Shown piece after piece: positions 1-8,842 of a DNA stretch of 39,721 bases (positions within the stretch are counted from its first letter, which is position 1; every line of letters begins with the position of its first letter). Origin of the DNA: Cyclobacterium qasimii M12-11B (lineage in GTDB: Bacteria > Bacteroidota > Bacteroidia > Cytophagales > Cyclobacteriaceae); NCBI RefSeq assembly GCF_000427295.1, contig NZ_ATNM01000072.1, forward strand, positions 1-39,721, in the 5' to 3' direction. The position numbers and the translations under genes were made by a program. The notes beneath the pieces were generated by a model. The model was not told where the DNA came from. It made no database searches and was given only the letters and a program-made list of their open reading frames with translations.

Positions 1-202
1 ACTATTAAAATGCGACATTTTCGAAATTAAACACTTTTTGAGTTCTTTTTACCACTCTTTTATTCCGAGTCTCAATTTTTAATTCCTATTTGTATTATTT
101 TATGAATATTGCAATAATTTCTATATAGTCATATCTATCTCGAAATTTTATTGTTAAATTCTTAGAATTTTATTAATTATCATGAAATTTTGCCGAAAAG
201 CC

Positions 203-1958
203 ATGAAAAACTCACATTTACCATCTATAAAAAAAATACTATTTCTTAATCTTTTTTGTTTCCTGCTCTTTTCTTGTACCAAACCCTCAGGATTACCGGA
301 AACTGATTCTGATAATGATGGATTGATTCTGCCCGATGGATTTGGCGCACTGGTAGTTGTAGATAGTATCGGTAAAGCGCGTCACCTTGCAGTAAATACA
401 AATGGCGATATCTATGTAAAACTAAGATATGCCAAAGGTACCGGAAGTAATGTCGCACTTAGGGATACTACCGGAGATGGTAAAGCTGACATTATCACAC
501 ACTTCGGAGATTATGAAGACGAAGGTAGTCTTGCAAACGGCATGCGCATTCACGATGGCTATTTATATTACAGCGCTGCCAGAGTAGTGTATAGAAATAA
601 ACTGGTCCCAGGCAAACTGGTGCCCGATAGCCCGATGGAGGTTATCCTTTCTGATGACCATGAGCATGGAATCCACTGGCATATTACCAAACCTGTATCT
701 TTTGATGAAGAAGGATACATGTATGTACCCTTCGGAAGTCCTTCTAATGCTTGTCAGGATATGGCAAACAAACCCGGGGGAATCCCAGGCTCAACTGGCT
801 TAGACCCTTGTCCTGAATTAATCGAACATGGAGGAGTATGGCGATTCAAATTGGATAAATTAAACATGACCCAAAAAGATGGGGAATTGTACGCTACTGG
901 TATTAGAAGTGTAGTAGCCATGGATTATAATAAGGAGGACAAAAAACCTCTACCTCGTCATGCACGGAAGAGACAACCTCCACTTATTGTATCCAGAGAC
1001 TTTTACACCTTGGGAAAGCGCCGTCCTTCCTTCAGAAGAGTTTATAAGAGTAGAGCAGGGTGGAGATTATGGTTGGCCTTATTGTTACTATGATCAGATA
1101 AATGGTAAAAAGGTACTCGCTCCTGAATATGGAGGGGATGGTGAAATTGTTGGTCGCTGCGCAGACATGGACGATCCTATTATGGGATTTCCCGGACACT
1201 GGGCGCCCAATGACCTGCTGTTTTACACGGGAGACCAATTTCCTGATCGGTATAAAAATGGTGCTTTCATCGCTTTCCATGGCTCATCAAACAGGTCTCC
1301 TTACCAACAGTCTGGTTATTTTGTTGCATTTGTCCCCTTTCAAAATGGACAACCAAGTGGGGACTGGGAGGTTTTTGCCAATGGCTTTGCTGGTAAAGAA
1401 CTAATCGTAAATACCAACGATGCGGAATTCAGGCCTATGGGTCTGGCTCAGGGGCCGGACGGGTCATTGTATGTGTCAGACTCAAGAGATGGCAAGATCT
1501 GGAGGATTCTATATAAAGGAGATAAAACCACATTTGGTGAAGCTGAACTGGCAAAAATGGATGAACAAAAGCTGGTGGCCAATATTCGCAACCCTCAGCC
1601 TGAAGAAGACAACCAAGACAAAGGTCAGCTTCCAGAAGGCAAAAAAGTATACAATACTTATTGTTCCCCATGTCACCAAAGGGATGGGAATGGCGCTACG
1701 GGAAGGATACCTGGGCTTAGGCAAACGGATTGGGTAACTGGAAACAAGGACAAACTTATCAATATTGTACTTCAGGGACTTGAGGGTGAAATCGAGGTAA
1801 ATGGAGAACCTTACGATAATATTATGCCAGCCCATCAGTTTTTAACCAATGAGCAGATTTCAGAAGTCTTGACCTTTATCCGGCAGAACTTTGAAAACAA
1901 TGCTTCAGCCGTTTCAAAAGAAGAGGTAGCAAATGTCAGGGCTAAAATCTCAAAATAA
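203..1958 (+). CDS. Sorbosone dehydrogenase-like PQQ sugar dehydrogenase with C-terminal cytochrome c (frameshifted)
   Basis: Secreted lipoprotein predicted to oxidise a sugar or alcohol in a PQQ-type beta-propeller and pass electrons to its own C-terminal cytochrome c domain. The N-terminus is a lipoprotein signal ending LLFSC. The propeller shows GDYGWPYCYYD and GPDGSLYVSDSRDGKIWRI, typical of the glucose/sorbosone dehydrogenase family. The C-terminus has the haem motif CSPCH followed by QRDGNG, and a late Met in NIMPAHQF as probable axial ligand. The reading frame breaks at the A6 run 941-946: removing one base joins NKEDKK to LYLVMHGRDN and continues without a stop to 1958 (about 584 aa). 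I read it as one gene with a 1-base insertion, more likely a consensus error than a true pseudogene. ATG 203 is preferred over ATG 182 because it gives a tighter signal peptide. The substrate cannot be told from sequence. Confidence 0.8.
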
Positions 1959-2353
1959 TCGGCCCAAGCAAAACCGTCATTCCCAGGCTTTACGGGGCTT
2001 TTAAGTATAGGAAGATAAAATAATCTCCAACGTGATGAGACTGCCAAATAAAAGGTTCGCAATGACGATATACATAAAAGAATCGTCATTGTGAGGCTTA
2101 GTGTGAGTTTTAAGCGGCACCTTCGACACCCTTCGACAGGCTCACCATGCTCAGGGGCCATGCTCGAGCTCAGGGACCTCAACAAATAAACCATGCATCT
2201 GCTCAATAAATGCAAGATTAAAATTCATCCAATTTGCTTTTACCCCGCCTTTTTTGGAATCCATAGATTAATAAATATATTACATCCTTAGTTGAAAACC
2301 TTCGCTAAAATCGTAATCTATTGTTAATCAATAATTATAATGGGAAAGCCAAA
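1959..2353. other. Intergenic region with a REP-like repeat
   Basis: This 395-bp gap has no credible gene. Its centre (about 2117-2178) is an inverted, rearranged copy of the CTTCGAC/CTCAGGG repeat that recurs at 18.7, 20.6, 21.9 and 23.2 kb. No clear terminator or TAnnTTTG box was found. Confidence 0.6.
2117..2178 (-). repeat. REP-like dispersed repeat, copy 1
   Basis: Contains CCTTCGACACCCTTCGACAG followed by CTCA...GCTCAGGG segments. It is the reverse complement of the repeat cores at 20630-20690, 21896-21979 and 23240-23334. Similar elements are common between genes in Bacteroidota. No coding potential. Confidence 0.6.
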
Positions 2354-3532
2354 ATGAGAAGTATCTATGCCTTTTTGAATAGTGCAGTATTCTTTATTAT
2401 TCTTGGACTTGTTCTGAGTTGCAATGGTCCAAAAGAAAATACAGCCCAAAGAAAATTTTCCATCACTGTAAGGGACTCAATCAATATTGATAATTTAGAC
2501 CCCTTGCAACTGAAAGGCTATGATCCGCAATCAGACAATTACCTATTATCAAATGCTGGTATTGGAGTTCGCCAGGTTTTCCGGGTAAATGAAAAGGGAG
2601 CCATTGTTTCCAGTTATACCATTCCTGAGGAAGGTCCAAATGGCCTTTCAAATCCTGGAAGCGTAGGATTCCTTGATGGAGCAATCGTTATTTATGACAT
2701 GGAAAAAGGTTTTGTGAAACTTAATCCTGACTCAAGCATCAGCCCTGAGGCAAAAATCTCCTATCCCCATAGCTATTTGTTTTTCCCTCCCCATCTGCCT
2801 TTGGTTAAGCAAAGTGAAGAGGCATTTTATTATATCAAACCACTTGTTGATGAAGACTTCGTAGATGGTATGGGAGAACAGTTTTATAAAAATTATTACA
2901 GTAAGTCGCTACTTGAAATGCACAATGCGAAAACTGGTGAGACCAAACAATATTTAGAGATTCCGGCACAAAGCATTTTTAAGGACGGCATGAATCACGG
3001 AATATATGTTCCGGTGATTAAAAATAAAGGGAATGACTGGTTGGTTTCAACATGGTTCGATCCCTCTGTTTTTCTATACAAGGAAAATGCCGAGGGCATA
3101 TTATTCGAGAAGGCCATTGATTTGCAAATCCCTGGAATGAACAATTATCAGGGCGTAGAAATGAAAAATAGTGAGCAATTTTTTGAAATTAATGAGGGTA
3201 AACGTCCAGGAAACATCAATGATATCCTATTTATGGACGATTATACGGTTGTTGTCTATAAAAAAGGCCTTTCCGAAGAAGAACAAAAGGATATCAAGGC
3301 AAATTTCCCAAACCAAGCCAAAATGGAGATGGAAAAGAAAGATGCCTTTTATGCGGTCATCCTGGACAAAGACTTCAATGTTCTTGACAGCAATGTCAAA
3401 TTCCCAAAAGGCGTCTATTACCCAAATGTTGCCAGCAAAAACAATGAAATAATCGCATTGAAGAACCCCGATTTATTTGATGTCGAGGAATACTTTGTTA
3501 CGCTATATAAAATGGAATTGACTTTTGAGTAA
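2354..3532 (+). CDS. DUF4221-like lipoprotein
   Basis: Predicted outer-membrane or periplasmic lipoprotein of unknown function. The N-terminus from ATG 2354 (MRSIYAFLN...) is a signal peptide with lipobox LVLSC. ATG 2321 would add 11 polar residues ahead of it and is less likely. The mature part (about 370 aa) has beta-propeller-like repeats such as YDPQSDNYLLSNAG, FRVNEKGAIVSSYTI and NPGSVGFLDGAIVIYD. Length and character fit the DUF4221 / 6-bladed propeller lipoproteins abundant in Cyclobacteriaceae; the family name is from memory of the pattern, not a search. It stands alone between a REP-like repeat and the converging restriction unit. Confidence 0.6.
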   Translation: MRSIYAFLNSAVFFIILGLVLSCNGPKENTAQRKFSITVRDSINIDNLDPLQLKGYDPQSDNYLLSNAGIGVRQVFRVNEKGAIVSSYTIPEEGPNGLSNPGSVGFLDGAIVIYDMEKGFVKLNPDSSISPEAKISYPHSYLFFPPHLPLVKQSEEAFYYIKPLVDEDFVDGMGEQFYKNYYSKSLLEMHNAKTGETKQYLEIPAQSIFKDGMNHGIYVPVIKNKGNDWLVSTWFDPSVFLYKENAEGILFEKAIDLQIPGMNNYQGVEMKNSEQFFEINEGKRPGNINDILFMDDYTVVVYKKGLSEEEQKDIKANFPNQAKMEMEKKDAFYAVILDKDFNVLDSNVKFPKGVYYPNVASKNNEIIALKNPDLFDVEEYFVTLYKMELTFE

Positions 3533-3696
3533 ATTTTGGCAGTTTAGTATGGGGCTTAATTATTTTAAAATATAATATCTTTACCACCTTGTACTTCAAG
3601 ATAAAAACTATCGGATTCCCCTTCCTTTACCTTCACTTATTATTTTTGGCCTAAAGGAAACTTGCCTACAACTTTTGATTTTTTTCAAAATAAAAT

Positions 3697-4557
3697 CTAA
3701 TCAGAAATTGTTATGGCGTTGTAAAATTGGGCGATATCATCAATGGAAAAGTGATGATGAATTTGAGTCCTTTTGGCATAAATATTTTCTATAAGTTCGT
3801 ATTTATGTTCCACAACGGCATGATGAATTCCTCTATGACAGTTGGGGCACAAAGCAACAATATTTACAAGGTTATCCAAAGGATCACCAAACAAATGTTG
3901 AAATTTAATTGGTATAAAGTGATGTGCTTCAACATAGGGTAATTGGGTACGCTGAGCAACAAATGTTTGATGCGATGGGTCAACTTCACAACGATTACCA
4001 ACTATATCGAATCTCATTCTTGCCAACCTAGGGTCTCTAACTGTAATGATTCGTCCACCCACAATTTGGGTGGAAATTCTTCCTTTAGGATCTATGACGT
4101 AGTTATTGTCTTCGCCAATTGAGGATTCAATTGAACGTTGATAATAATCATCTTGATCATCATTTTGATTTAGGCTATTCCATTCTGCAATAGGTAAACT
4201 GCCAATATTCAAAACATTATTTTTTTTGAATAGGAACCAAATATTTCCTGCAAAGGGTTTAAACCCAGCTCTTGATGAAATATATAACCTTAATTCTGGC
4301 TTTTCCGGTTTAGGAAAAACCAGATTCAACTGTATTTCTATATTGTCAGGATAAAGGGTAAAAGTTTGAGATGCCTTTTCACGATTAGCTGCAACATTAC
4401 CTACTTGAATATTTTCCAAACCAAAATGATCCATAACCATTTCAGCTTCTGCATCAGTTAAGGTGATTTGAGAATCAAAAAATTCTCTTTCGGTTACAAT
4501 GGAATAAGCTCCTTCGACCGCTTGGAAAAAATCCTTGTGAAAAGACCTAAATCTCAT
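3697..4557 (-). CDS. HNH-type restriction endonuclease (type II R-M partner)
   Basis: Probable restriction nuclease of the linked methyltransferase. The C-terminal third is an HNH/beta-beta-alpha-metal fold with a zinc knuckle: C190, catalytic pair in YVEAHHFIP (H212-H213), then NIVALCPNCHRGIHH with C237, C240 and the final histidines. The first 180 residues are unlike any domain I recognise and probably bind the target DNA. The ATG overlaps the stop of the upstream methyltransferase by 4 bp, so the two are translationally coupled, methylase first. That order lets methylation precede cleavage. A non-restriction HNH protein is possible, but the coupling argues for R-M. The recognition sequence is unknown. 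Confidence 0.8.
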   Translation of the reverse strand: MRFRSFHKDFFQAVEGAYSIVTEREFFDSQITLTDAEAEMVMDHFGLENIQVGNVAANREKASQTFTLYPDNIEIQLNLVFPKPEKPELRLYISSRAGFKPFAGNIWFLFKKNNVLNIGSLPIAEWNSLNQNDDQDDYYQRSIESSIGEDNNYVIDPKGRISTQIVGGRIITVRDPRLARMRFDIVGNRCEVDPSHQTFVAQRTQLPYVEAHHFIPIKFQHLFGDPLDNLVNIVALCPNCHRGIHHAVVEHKYELIENIYAKRTQIHHHFSIDDIAQFYNAITISD

Positions 4558-5783
4558 ATTTTATTTACCAATTTCATCGATTTTAATATGTTTTCAGTAA
4601 TTGCTTGAATTACCGGCACTGCTACAGAATTCCCAAATTGTCTATAAGCTGCGGCATCACTAGACGGTAATATGAAATTTTCAGGATAACCTTGCAATCT
4701 AGCGCATTCACGAGGTGTTAATTTTCTAGGATTTTTATCTTTCTGAGGGATCAAGCATTCCTTTCCATCCTTACCATATCTTGCCACTATTGTATTCGAA
4801 GGTTTTTCAAGATTAGCTTCAAAAGCAGTAAAACCTGTACCTCTCTCTAGATTATTTTTAGTACGCCTTTTATGACCTTCCCAAAGCTTATTTGAAATTG
4901 TATATTTTTCTAATACATCTGACTCAAGTATTTCTTTTAGTTTTCTTGGTTCTTTTTCGAGTTTAGGAAAAATAAAGTTTTTATTTTGTTTTCTAAAACA
5001 CACCATAAAAAACCTCTCTCTTTTTTGCGGAACCCATCTGTCTGCATTGATAACCTCAAAATGGAAATCATAATCCAAATCGTTTTCTAAAATAGATTTA
5101 ACAGTTTCAAAAGTTTTGCCTTCATCATGGGATTTGAAATTTTTAACATTTTCAAGAAAAACAACCTTTGGTTTCTTAACTGAAATAATTCTTGCGATAT
5201 CAAAAAATAAATTTCCTTGACTTTTATCATCAAAGCCATGAGCTAACCCAAGATGATTACGAGCTGATACACCTGCTAAACTAAACGGTTGACAAGGAAA
5301 TCCTGCAGTTAAAATTTCATGATCTGGGATAAGTTGATTAAGCTCAATATCAGAAACATTTTTGCTCGTAAACTCTCTTAAATCACCAAATGGATATTCC
5401 CCAAAATTTTGTTCGTAAGTCTGTTTTGCAGAATTATCAATTTCAGAACTAAATACACATTTACCTCCCAAATTTTGTAATGCAATACGAAATCCACCTA
5501 TCCCAGCAAAAAGATCTATAAATCGAAACTTTTTATCGGGTGGGGAAGGGAAGGGAACATCCCATTTGAAGGGTACCAAATATTGGAAATCAGGTTGATT
5601 AACCTTATTATTTAATTCAGGTATCCTCTCAATTAAATATTTAATTGCTGGGCTCTTAAAGGATTTCGATGCTCCGTTCACATCATTTTGTAAATAATGT
5701 GTTATATAAGCATGTTCGTTTGTGAATTTCTTATCTTTTTTAAAATTTAAAAGACCTTTAATTTCAGAATAAGAGCTCTTCAC
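4554..5783 (-). CDS. DNA (cytosine-5) methyltransferase, type II R-M
   Basis: S-adenosylmethionine-dependent methyltransferase making 5-methylcytosine in the host recognition sequence. Motifs appear in canonical order: I (FIDLFAGIGGF, about residues 88-98), IV with catalytic C164 (GFPCQPFSLAG), VI (FLENVKNF), VIII (QKRERFFMV), then a variable target-recognition stretch, IX (RKLTPRECARLQGYPENF) and X (YRQFGNSVAVPV). The first 85 residues are an extra N-terminal extension of unknown role. 409 aa is normal for the family. It is the first gene of the R-M pair, and an inverted repeat starts 40 bp upstream. There is no separate controller (C) gene, so the extension or the repeat may provide control (inference). 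Confidence 0.92.
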   Translation of the reverse strand: MKSSYSEIKGLLNFKKDKKFTNEHAYITHYLQNDVNGASKSFKSPAIKYLIERIPELNNKVNQPDFQYLVPFKWDVPFPSPPDKKFRFIDLFAGIGGFRIALQNLGGKCVFSSEIDNSAKQTYEQNFGEYPFGDLREFTSKNVSDIELNQLIPDHEILTAGFPCQPFSLAGVSARNHLGLAHGFDDKSQGNLFFDIARIISVKKPKVVFLENVKNFKSHDEGKTFETVKSILENDLDYDFHFEVINADRWVPQKRERFFMVCFRKQNKNFIFPKLEKEPRKLKEILESDVLEKYTISNKLWEGHKRRTKNNLERGTGFTAFEANLEKPSNTIVARYGKDGKECLIPQKDKNPRKLTPRECARLQGYPENFILPSSDAAAYRQFGNSVAVPVIQAITENILKSMKLVNKI

Positions 5784-5822
5784 GATTATTTAGAATTTAT
5801 TTTGGATGCTTATTTAATACCG

Positions 5823-5876
5823 AAATTTGGCAAAGCATGTTTGGGCAACTTTGTCCTGGCATGCTTTGCCAAATTT
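5823..5876. promoter_or_regulatory. 17-bp perfect inverted repeat upstream of the methyltransferase
   Basis: AAATTTGGCAAAGCATG (5823-5839) is exactly mirrored at 5860-5876 with a 20-bp spacer. It sits 40 bp before the methyltransferase start. It could be an operator for autoregulation of the R-M unit, or a leader hairpin. No T-tract follows it on the minus strand, so a terminator is unlikely. Confidence 0.55.
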
Positions 5877-6063
5877 AGTTTATGATAGCTTAAAAGCCTA
5901 ATTATTATGCTGAGTAACAAATAATATTACCTAGATTAACGATAACTTATTTGGGAGTTGAATATACATGAATAAAAGAATGCTTGATGGCATCAAGACC
6001 AACATTTTTTAATACTTTGACATTCAATTTGCCAAGTGTTGGTATCACATTCATTCAAAAAAA

Positions 6064-7347
6064 TCACAACAACTCCAGCAATGCCACGGCTCCTGTGTAA
6101 GAAATGATACAGGCAAAAACAAAAGCTGAAATCAATCCAAAATTAAGCCATAGTCCGGCTTTCTGATCACCCATCAAGCTTTTTTGATTGACCAGATACA
6201 TGATACAGCCAATGACAAGCGGCAATACAAATACCGCAGCAACCTGGGTCAATATCTGAGCAAATATAGGATTGGCACCTAAGATTGGCACGGTCAAGCC
6301 TACTACACATGCTACTCCTGTTAGCACTTTGAAACGAACCGACCCTGTGTCCAGCTCTCCTTCTTTATAATCTGCTACTAGTAATGGTGCTACCATTAAT
6401 ATTGGAAAAATGGAGGATAAGCCGGCACTTAAAGCTCCTGTCATAAACAAGGCTACGGCAAATTTACCAGCAACTGGTTCCAACAAATAAACCATGTCCA
6501 TTACTTTTTCGATTGTCTTGCCTTCTGCATGAAGCGCCCCCGTAGCGGCAGCCATAATGGAGAGGTTAATGATCAACATCAAAATTGCTCCTGTCAATGC
6601 ATCTCTTGATTGATCCTTGGTATTTCCTGGTCCCCATCCTTTACCTTTCATCAAAAGTGGCCTCACCACAAAAGTGGGAGCTGCCATAGTAGTTCCAACG
6701 AAGGCAGCTACTAGTAATTTCCCTCCAGCCACCTGAGGCACACTTGGGATTAATCCCCTTGCCATTTGGCCAGGATCAGGCAATACCATAAACATGGAAA
6801 TGATAAAAGACAAACCCATTATAGTCACAAAGACGACCAGCACTTTCTCGAAAAATGAATATTGCCCTACCCAAAGAAAGGCATACATCACCAAAATCAA
6901 AACAATGGCAATTCCAAGTATTATCCAATAGGAGCTCCCTCCTTCCATGTTTGGAAAAAACAAAAGGATCATCTCATAAATAGCATTGGCACTTAGGCCT
7001 AGTATTCCCGACAAGGAATTCCATTGGGCAAGAATAATACCTCCAACGATCAGAAACGAAATCAATTTACCTCCTTTAAGCTTTGTTTTAAAGCTATAAA
7101 TCGAGGTCTGACCAGTGACAACAGCATACCTTCCATAAGCCTCCATCAGCACCCAGGCAAAAATACAACTCAACACCAAAACCCATAACAGTTGCATGCC
7201 AAACTCACTTCCGGCCTTGGCCATAGAGGTTACACTACCAGTACCTATGGTATAACCTATACAGAAAATACCTGGCCCTATTCCTAACATCCACAACCAA
7301 ATGGTCTGAAAAAAATTATTGTTACTGGCTTTACTGTCTTGTTCCAT
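6064..7347 (-). CDS. Nramp-family-like membrane transporter lacking the canonical metal-binding motifs
   Basis: Integral membrane protein with about 11 hydrophobic helices and the Nramp (SLC11) fold pattern (GIGPGIFCIGYTIGTGSVTS in helix 1). The canonical DPGN motif of helix 1 is replaced by TIGTGS, and the helix 6 MPH motif region reads TMAAPTFVVRP, so the usual transition-metal ligands (Asp, Asn, Met) are missing. It is therefore a divergent Nramp-related transporter whose substrate may not be Mn2+ or Fe2+. It is divergently transcribed from the amidohydrolase/SelA-like/RidA operon, with about 200 bp between the two starts. That suggests it serves the same pathway, perhaps importing its product or a cofactor metal (inference). 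Confidence 0.75.
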   Translation of the reverse strand: MEQDSKASNNNFFQTIWLWMLGIGPGIFCIGYTIGTGSVTSMAKAGSEFGMQLLWVLVLSCIFAWVLMEAYGRYAVVTGQTSIYSFKTKLKGGKLISFLIVGGIILAQWNSLSGILGLSANAIYEMILLFFPNMEGGSSYWIILGIAIVLILVMYAFLWVGQYSFFEKVLVVFVTIMGLSFIISMFMVLPDPGQMARGLIPSVPQVAGGKLLVAAFVGTTMAAPTFVVRPLLMKGKGWGPGNTKDQSRDALTGAILMLIINLSIMAAATGALHAEGKTIEKVMDMVYLLEPVAGKFAVALFMTGALSAGLSSIFPILMVAPLLVADYKEGELDTGSVRFKVLTGVACVVGLTVPILGANPIFAQILTQVAAVFVLPLVIGCIMYLVNQKSLMGDQKAGLWLNFGLISAFVFACIISYTGAVALLELL

Positions 7348-7547
7348 AGTTATTGGTTTTGGGAAATTAAATTGACCCGTTAATTTGGAAATTTTTATTT
7401 TGAATAAAAAGAGATTACATTAGATAGATGAAATTTTAATAAAATATGCCTTTGTTTAAACAATTTTTTTTACAATATTTCCGATCTTCTTTTAAGGATA
7501 AACCCATTTTCCTTCGTGATATAGTTCCTAACTTCGCTTTCACTCCC

Positions 7548-8819
7548 ATGTCATTTACTAATCTCCTGAATAAATCAATTGCCATCTTTCTTTTCGCTAG
7601 CCTACTACTTTCTTTTAGCGCTAATGCACAAGAAATTGACCTATTACTTAAAGGCGGCCATGTTATAGACCCCAAAAATGGGATCAGTGAAACCATGGAC
7701 ATTGGTATTACTGGAAAGAAGATCGTAAATATAGCCAAAAACATTCCAGAAAACACAGCAAAAAAAACCATTGATCTGAAAGGTTATTATGTGACTCCAG
7801 GGCTAATAGACATGCATGTTCATGTTTTTAATGGTGCCGATACAGAATCGTACATCGCCAATGCCTTGACAAGTTTACCTCCTGATGGTTTTACTTTCAG
7901 GTCTGGAGTAACCACTGTAGTGGATGCTGGTTCTTCCGGATGGAGAAATTTTCGTCAATTCAAGAAACAAACCATCGACCAATCAAAAACCAGGGTATTG
8001 GCACTATTAAATATAGTAGGCACTGGGATGTATGGAAGATTAGAAGAACAAGATGTATCGGACATGAATCCAACCATGACCGCCAATATGATTACAAAAA
8101 TGTTTCCTGATATTTTGGTAGGCATAAAATCAGCTCATTACTGGGGAGACTTCACCCAGGTAGACCTGGCCGTAGAAGCAGGGAAATTGGCCGAAGTGCC
8201 GGTTATGGTAGATTTCGGTGAGCACCAGCCAACAAATTCCATTGAAGCATTGTTTATGAAGCACCTTAGACCAGGTGATATTTTCACGCATACCTTTTCC
8301 TATGGACCTGATAATAGAGAAACGGTAGTAGACGAAGACCTTAAAGTCAAACCCTTTGTATTTGAAGCACAAAAAAGGGGTATAAATTTCGATGTTGGAC
8401 ATGGTGGTGGTGCTTTTTCTTTCCGTCAGGCGATACCATCCATACAACAAGGTTTTTTACCTGATGTTATAAGCTCTGATCTTCATAGCCAAAGCATGAA
8501 CAGTGGTTTTAAAGACATGGCCAACTTATTGTCAAAATTCATGAACATGGGATTGACCATGGAGGAAGTAGTACTTAGAGCCACATGGAATCCTGCACAA
8601 ATAATAAACCGAAAAGACCTGGGTAACCTGGATGTTGGAACTGAAGCAGACATCGCTGTTTTTACACTTAGAAAAGGAGACTTTGGATTTTTGGACATCC
8701 GAAGAACCAAAATAGATGGAGACAAACGATTGGAAACAGAAATGACCATCAGAGCCGGTCGGGTAGTATGGGACCTAAATGGTTTAAGTGTCCCTTATTG
8801 GGAATCAGAGTTTAAATAA
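7548..8819 (+). CDS. Exported amidohydrolase/deacetylase-family metallohydrolase (copy A)
   Basis: Zinc-dependent amidohydrolase-superfamily enzyme of the D-aminoacylase/EF_0837-like group, expected to hydrolyse an N-acyl or cyclic amide substrate. Metal-site elements: HxH in PGLIDMHVHVFNG, the candidate carboxylated Lys in VGIKSAHYW, His in FGEHQP, His in IFTHTFSYG, and Asp in SSDLHSQS. I start at ATG 7548, which gives a signal peptide (LLNKSIAIFLFASLLLSFSANA); the 7446 start adds 34 residues that spoil it. It is followed after 23 bp by a paralogue and then by the PLP enzyme and RidA lipoprotein, all same strand, so one operon. Its substrate is not known; the exported location is unusual for this family. 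Confidence 0.85.
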   Translation: MSFTNLLNKSIAIFLFASLLLSFSANAQEIDLLLKGGHVIDPKNGISETMDIGITGKKIVNIAKNIPENTAKKTIDLKGYYVTPGLIDMHVHVFNGADTESYIANALTSLPPDGFTFRSGVTTVVDAGSSGWRNFRQFKKQTIDQSKTRVLALLNIVGTGMYGRLEEQDVSDMNPTMTANMITKMFPDILVGIKSAHYWGDFTQVDLAVEAGKLAEVPVMVDFGEHQPTNSIEALFMKHLRPGDIFTHTFSYGPDNRETVVDEDLKVKPFVFEAQKRGINFDVGHGGGAFSFRQAIPSIQQGFLPDVISSDLHSQSMNSGFKDMANLLSKFMNMGLTMEEVVLRATWNPAQIINRKDLGNLDVGTEADIAVFTLRKGDFGFLDIRRTKIDGDKRLETEMTIRAGRVVWDLNGLSVPYWESEFK

Positions 8820-8842
8820 TAGAAATAGCGTAAAAGACAACC

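Noticed and set aside
1835-2215. 126-aa minus-strand ORF
   Set aside because: Runs through the REP-like repeat and the end of the sugar dehydrogenase gene; no recognisable features.
5823-5876. Rho-independent terminator
   Set aside because: The 20-bp loop is long and no T-run follows on either strand; position is upstream, not downstream, of the nearest gene start.
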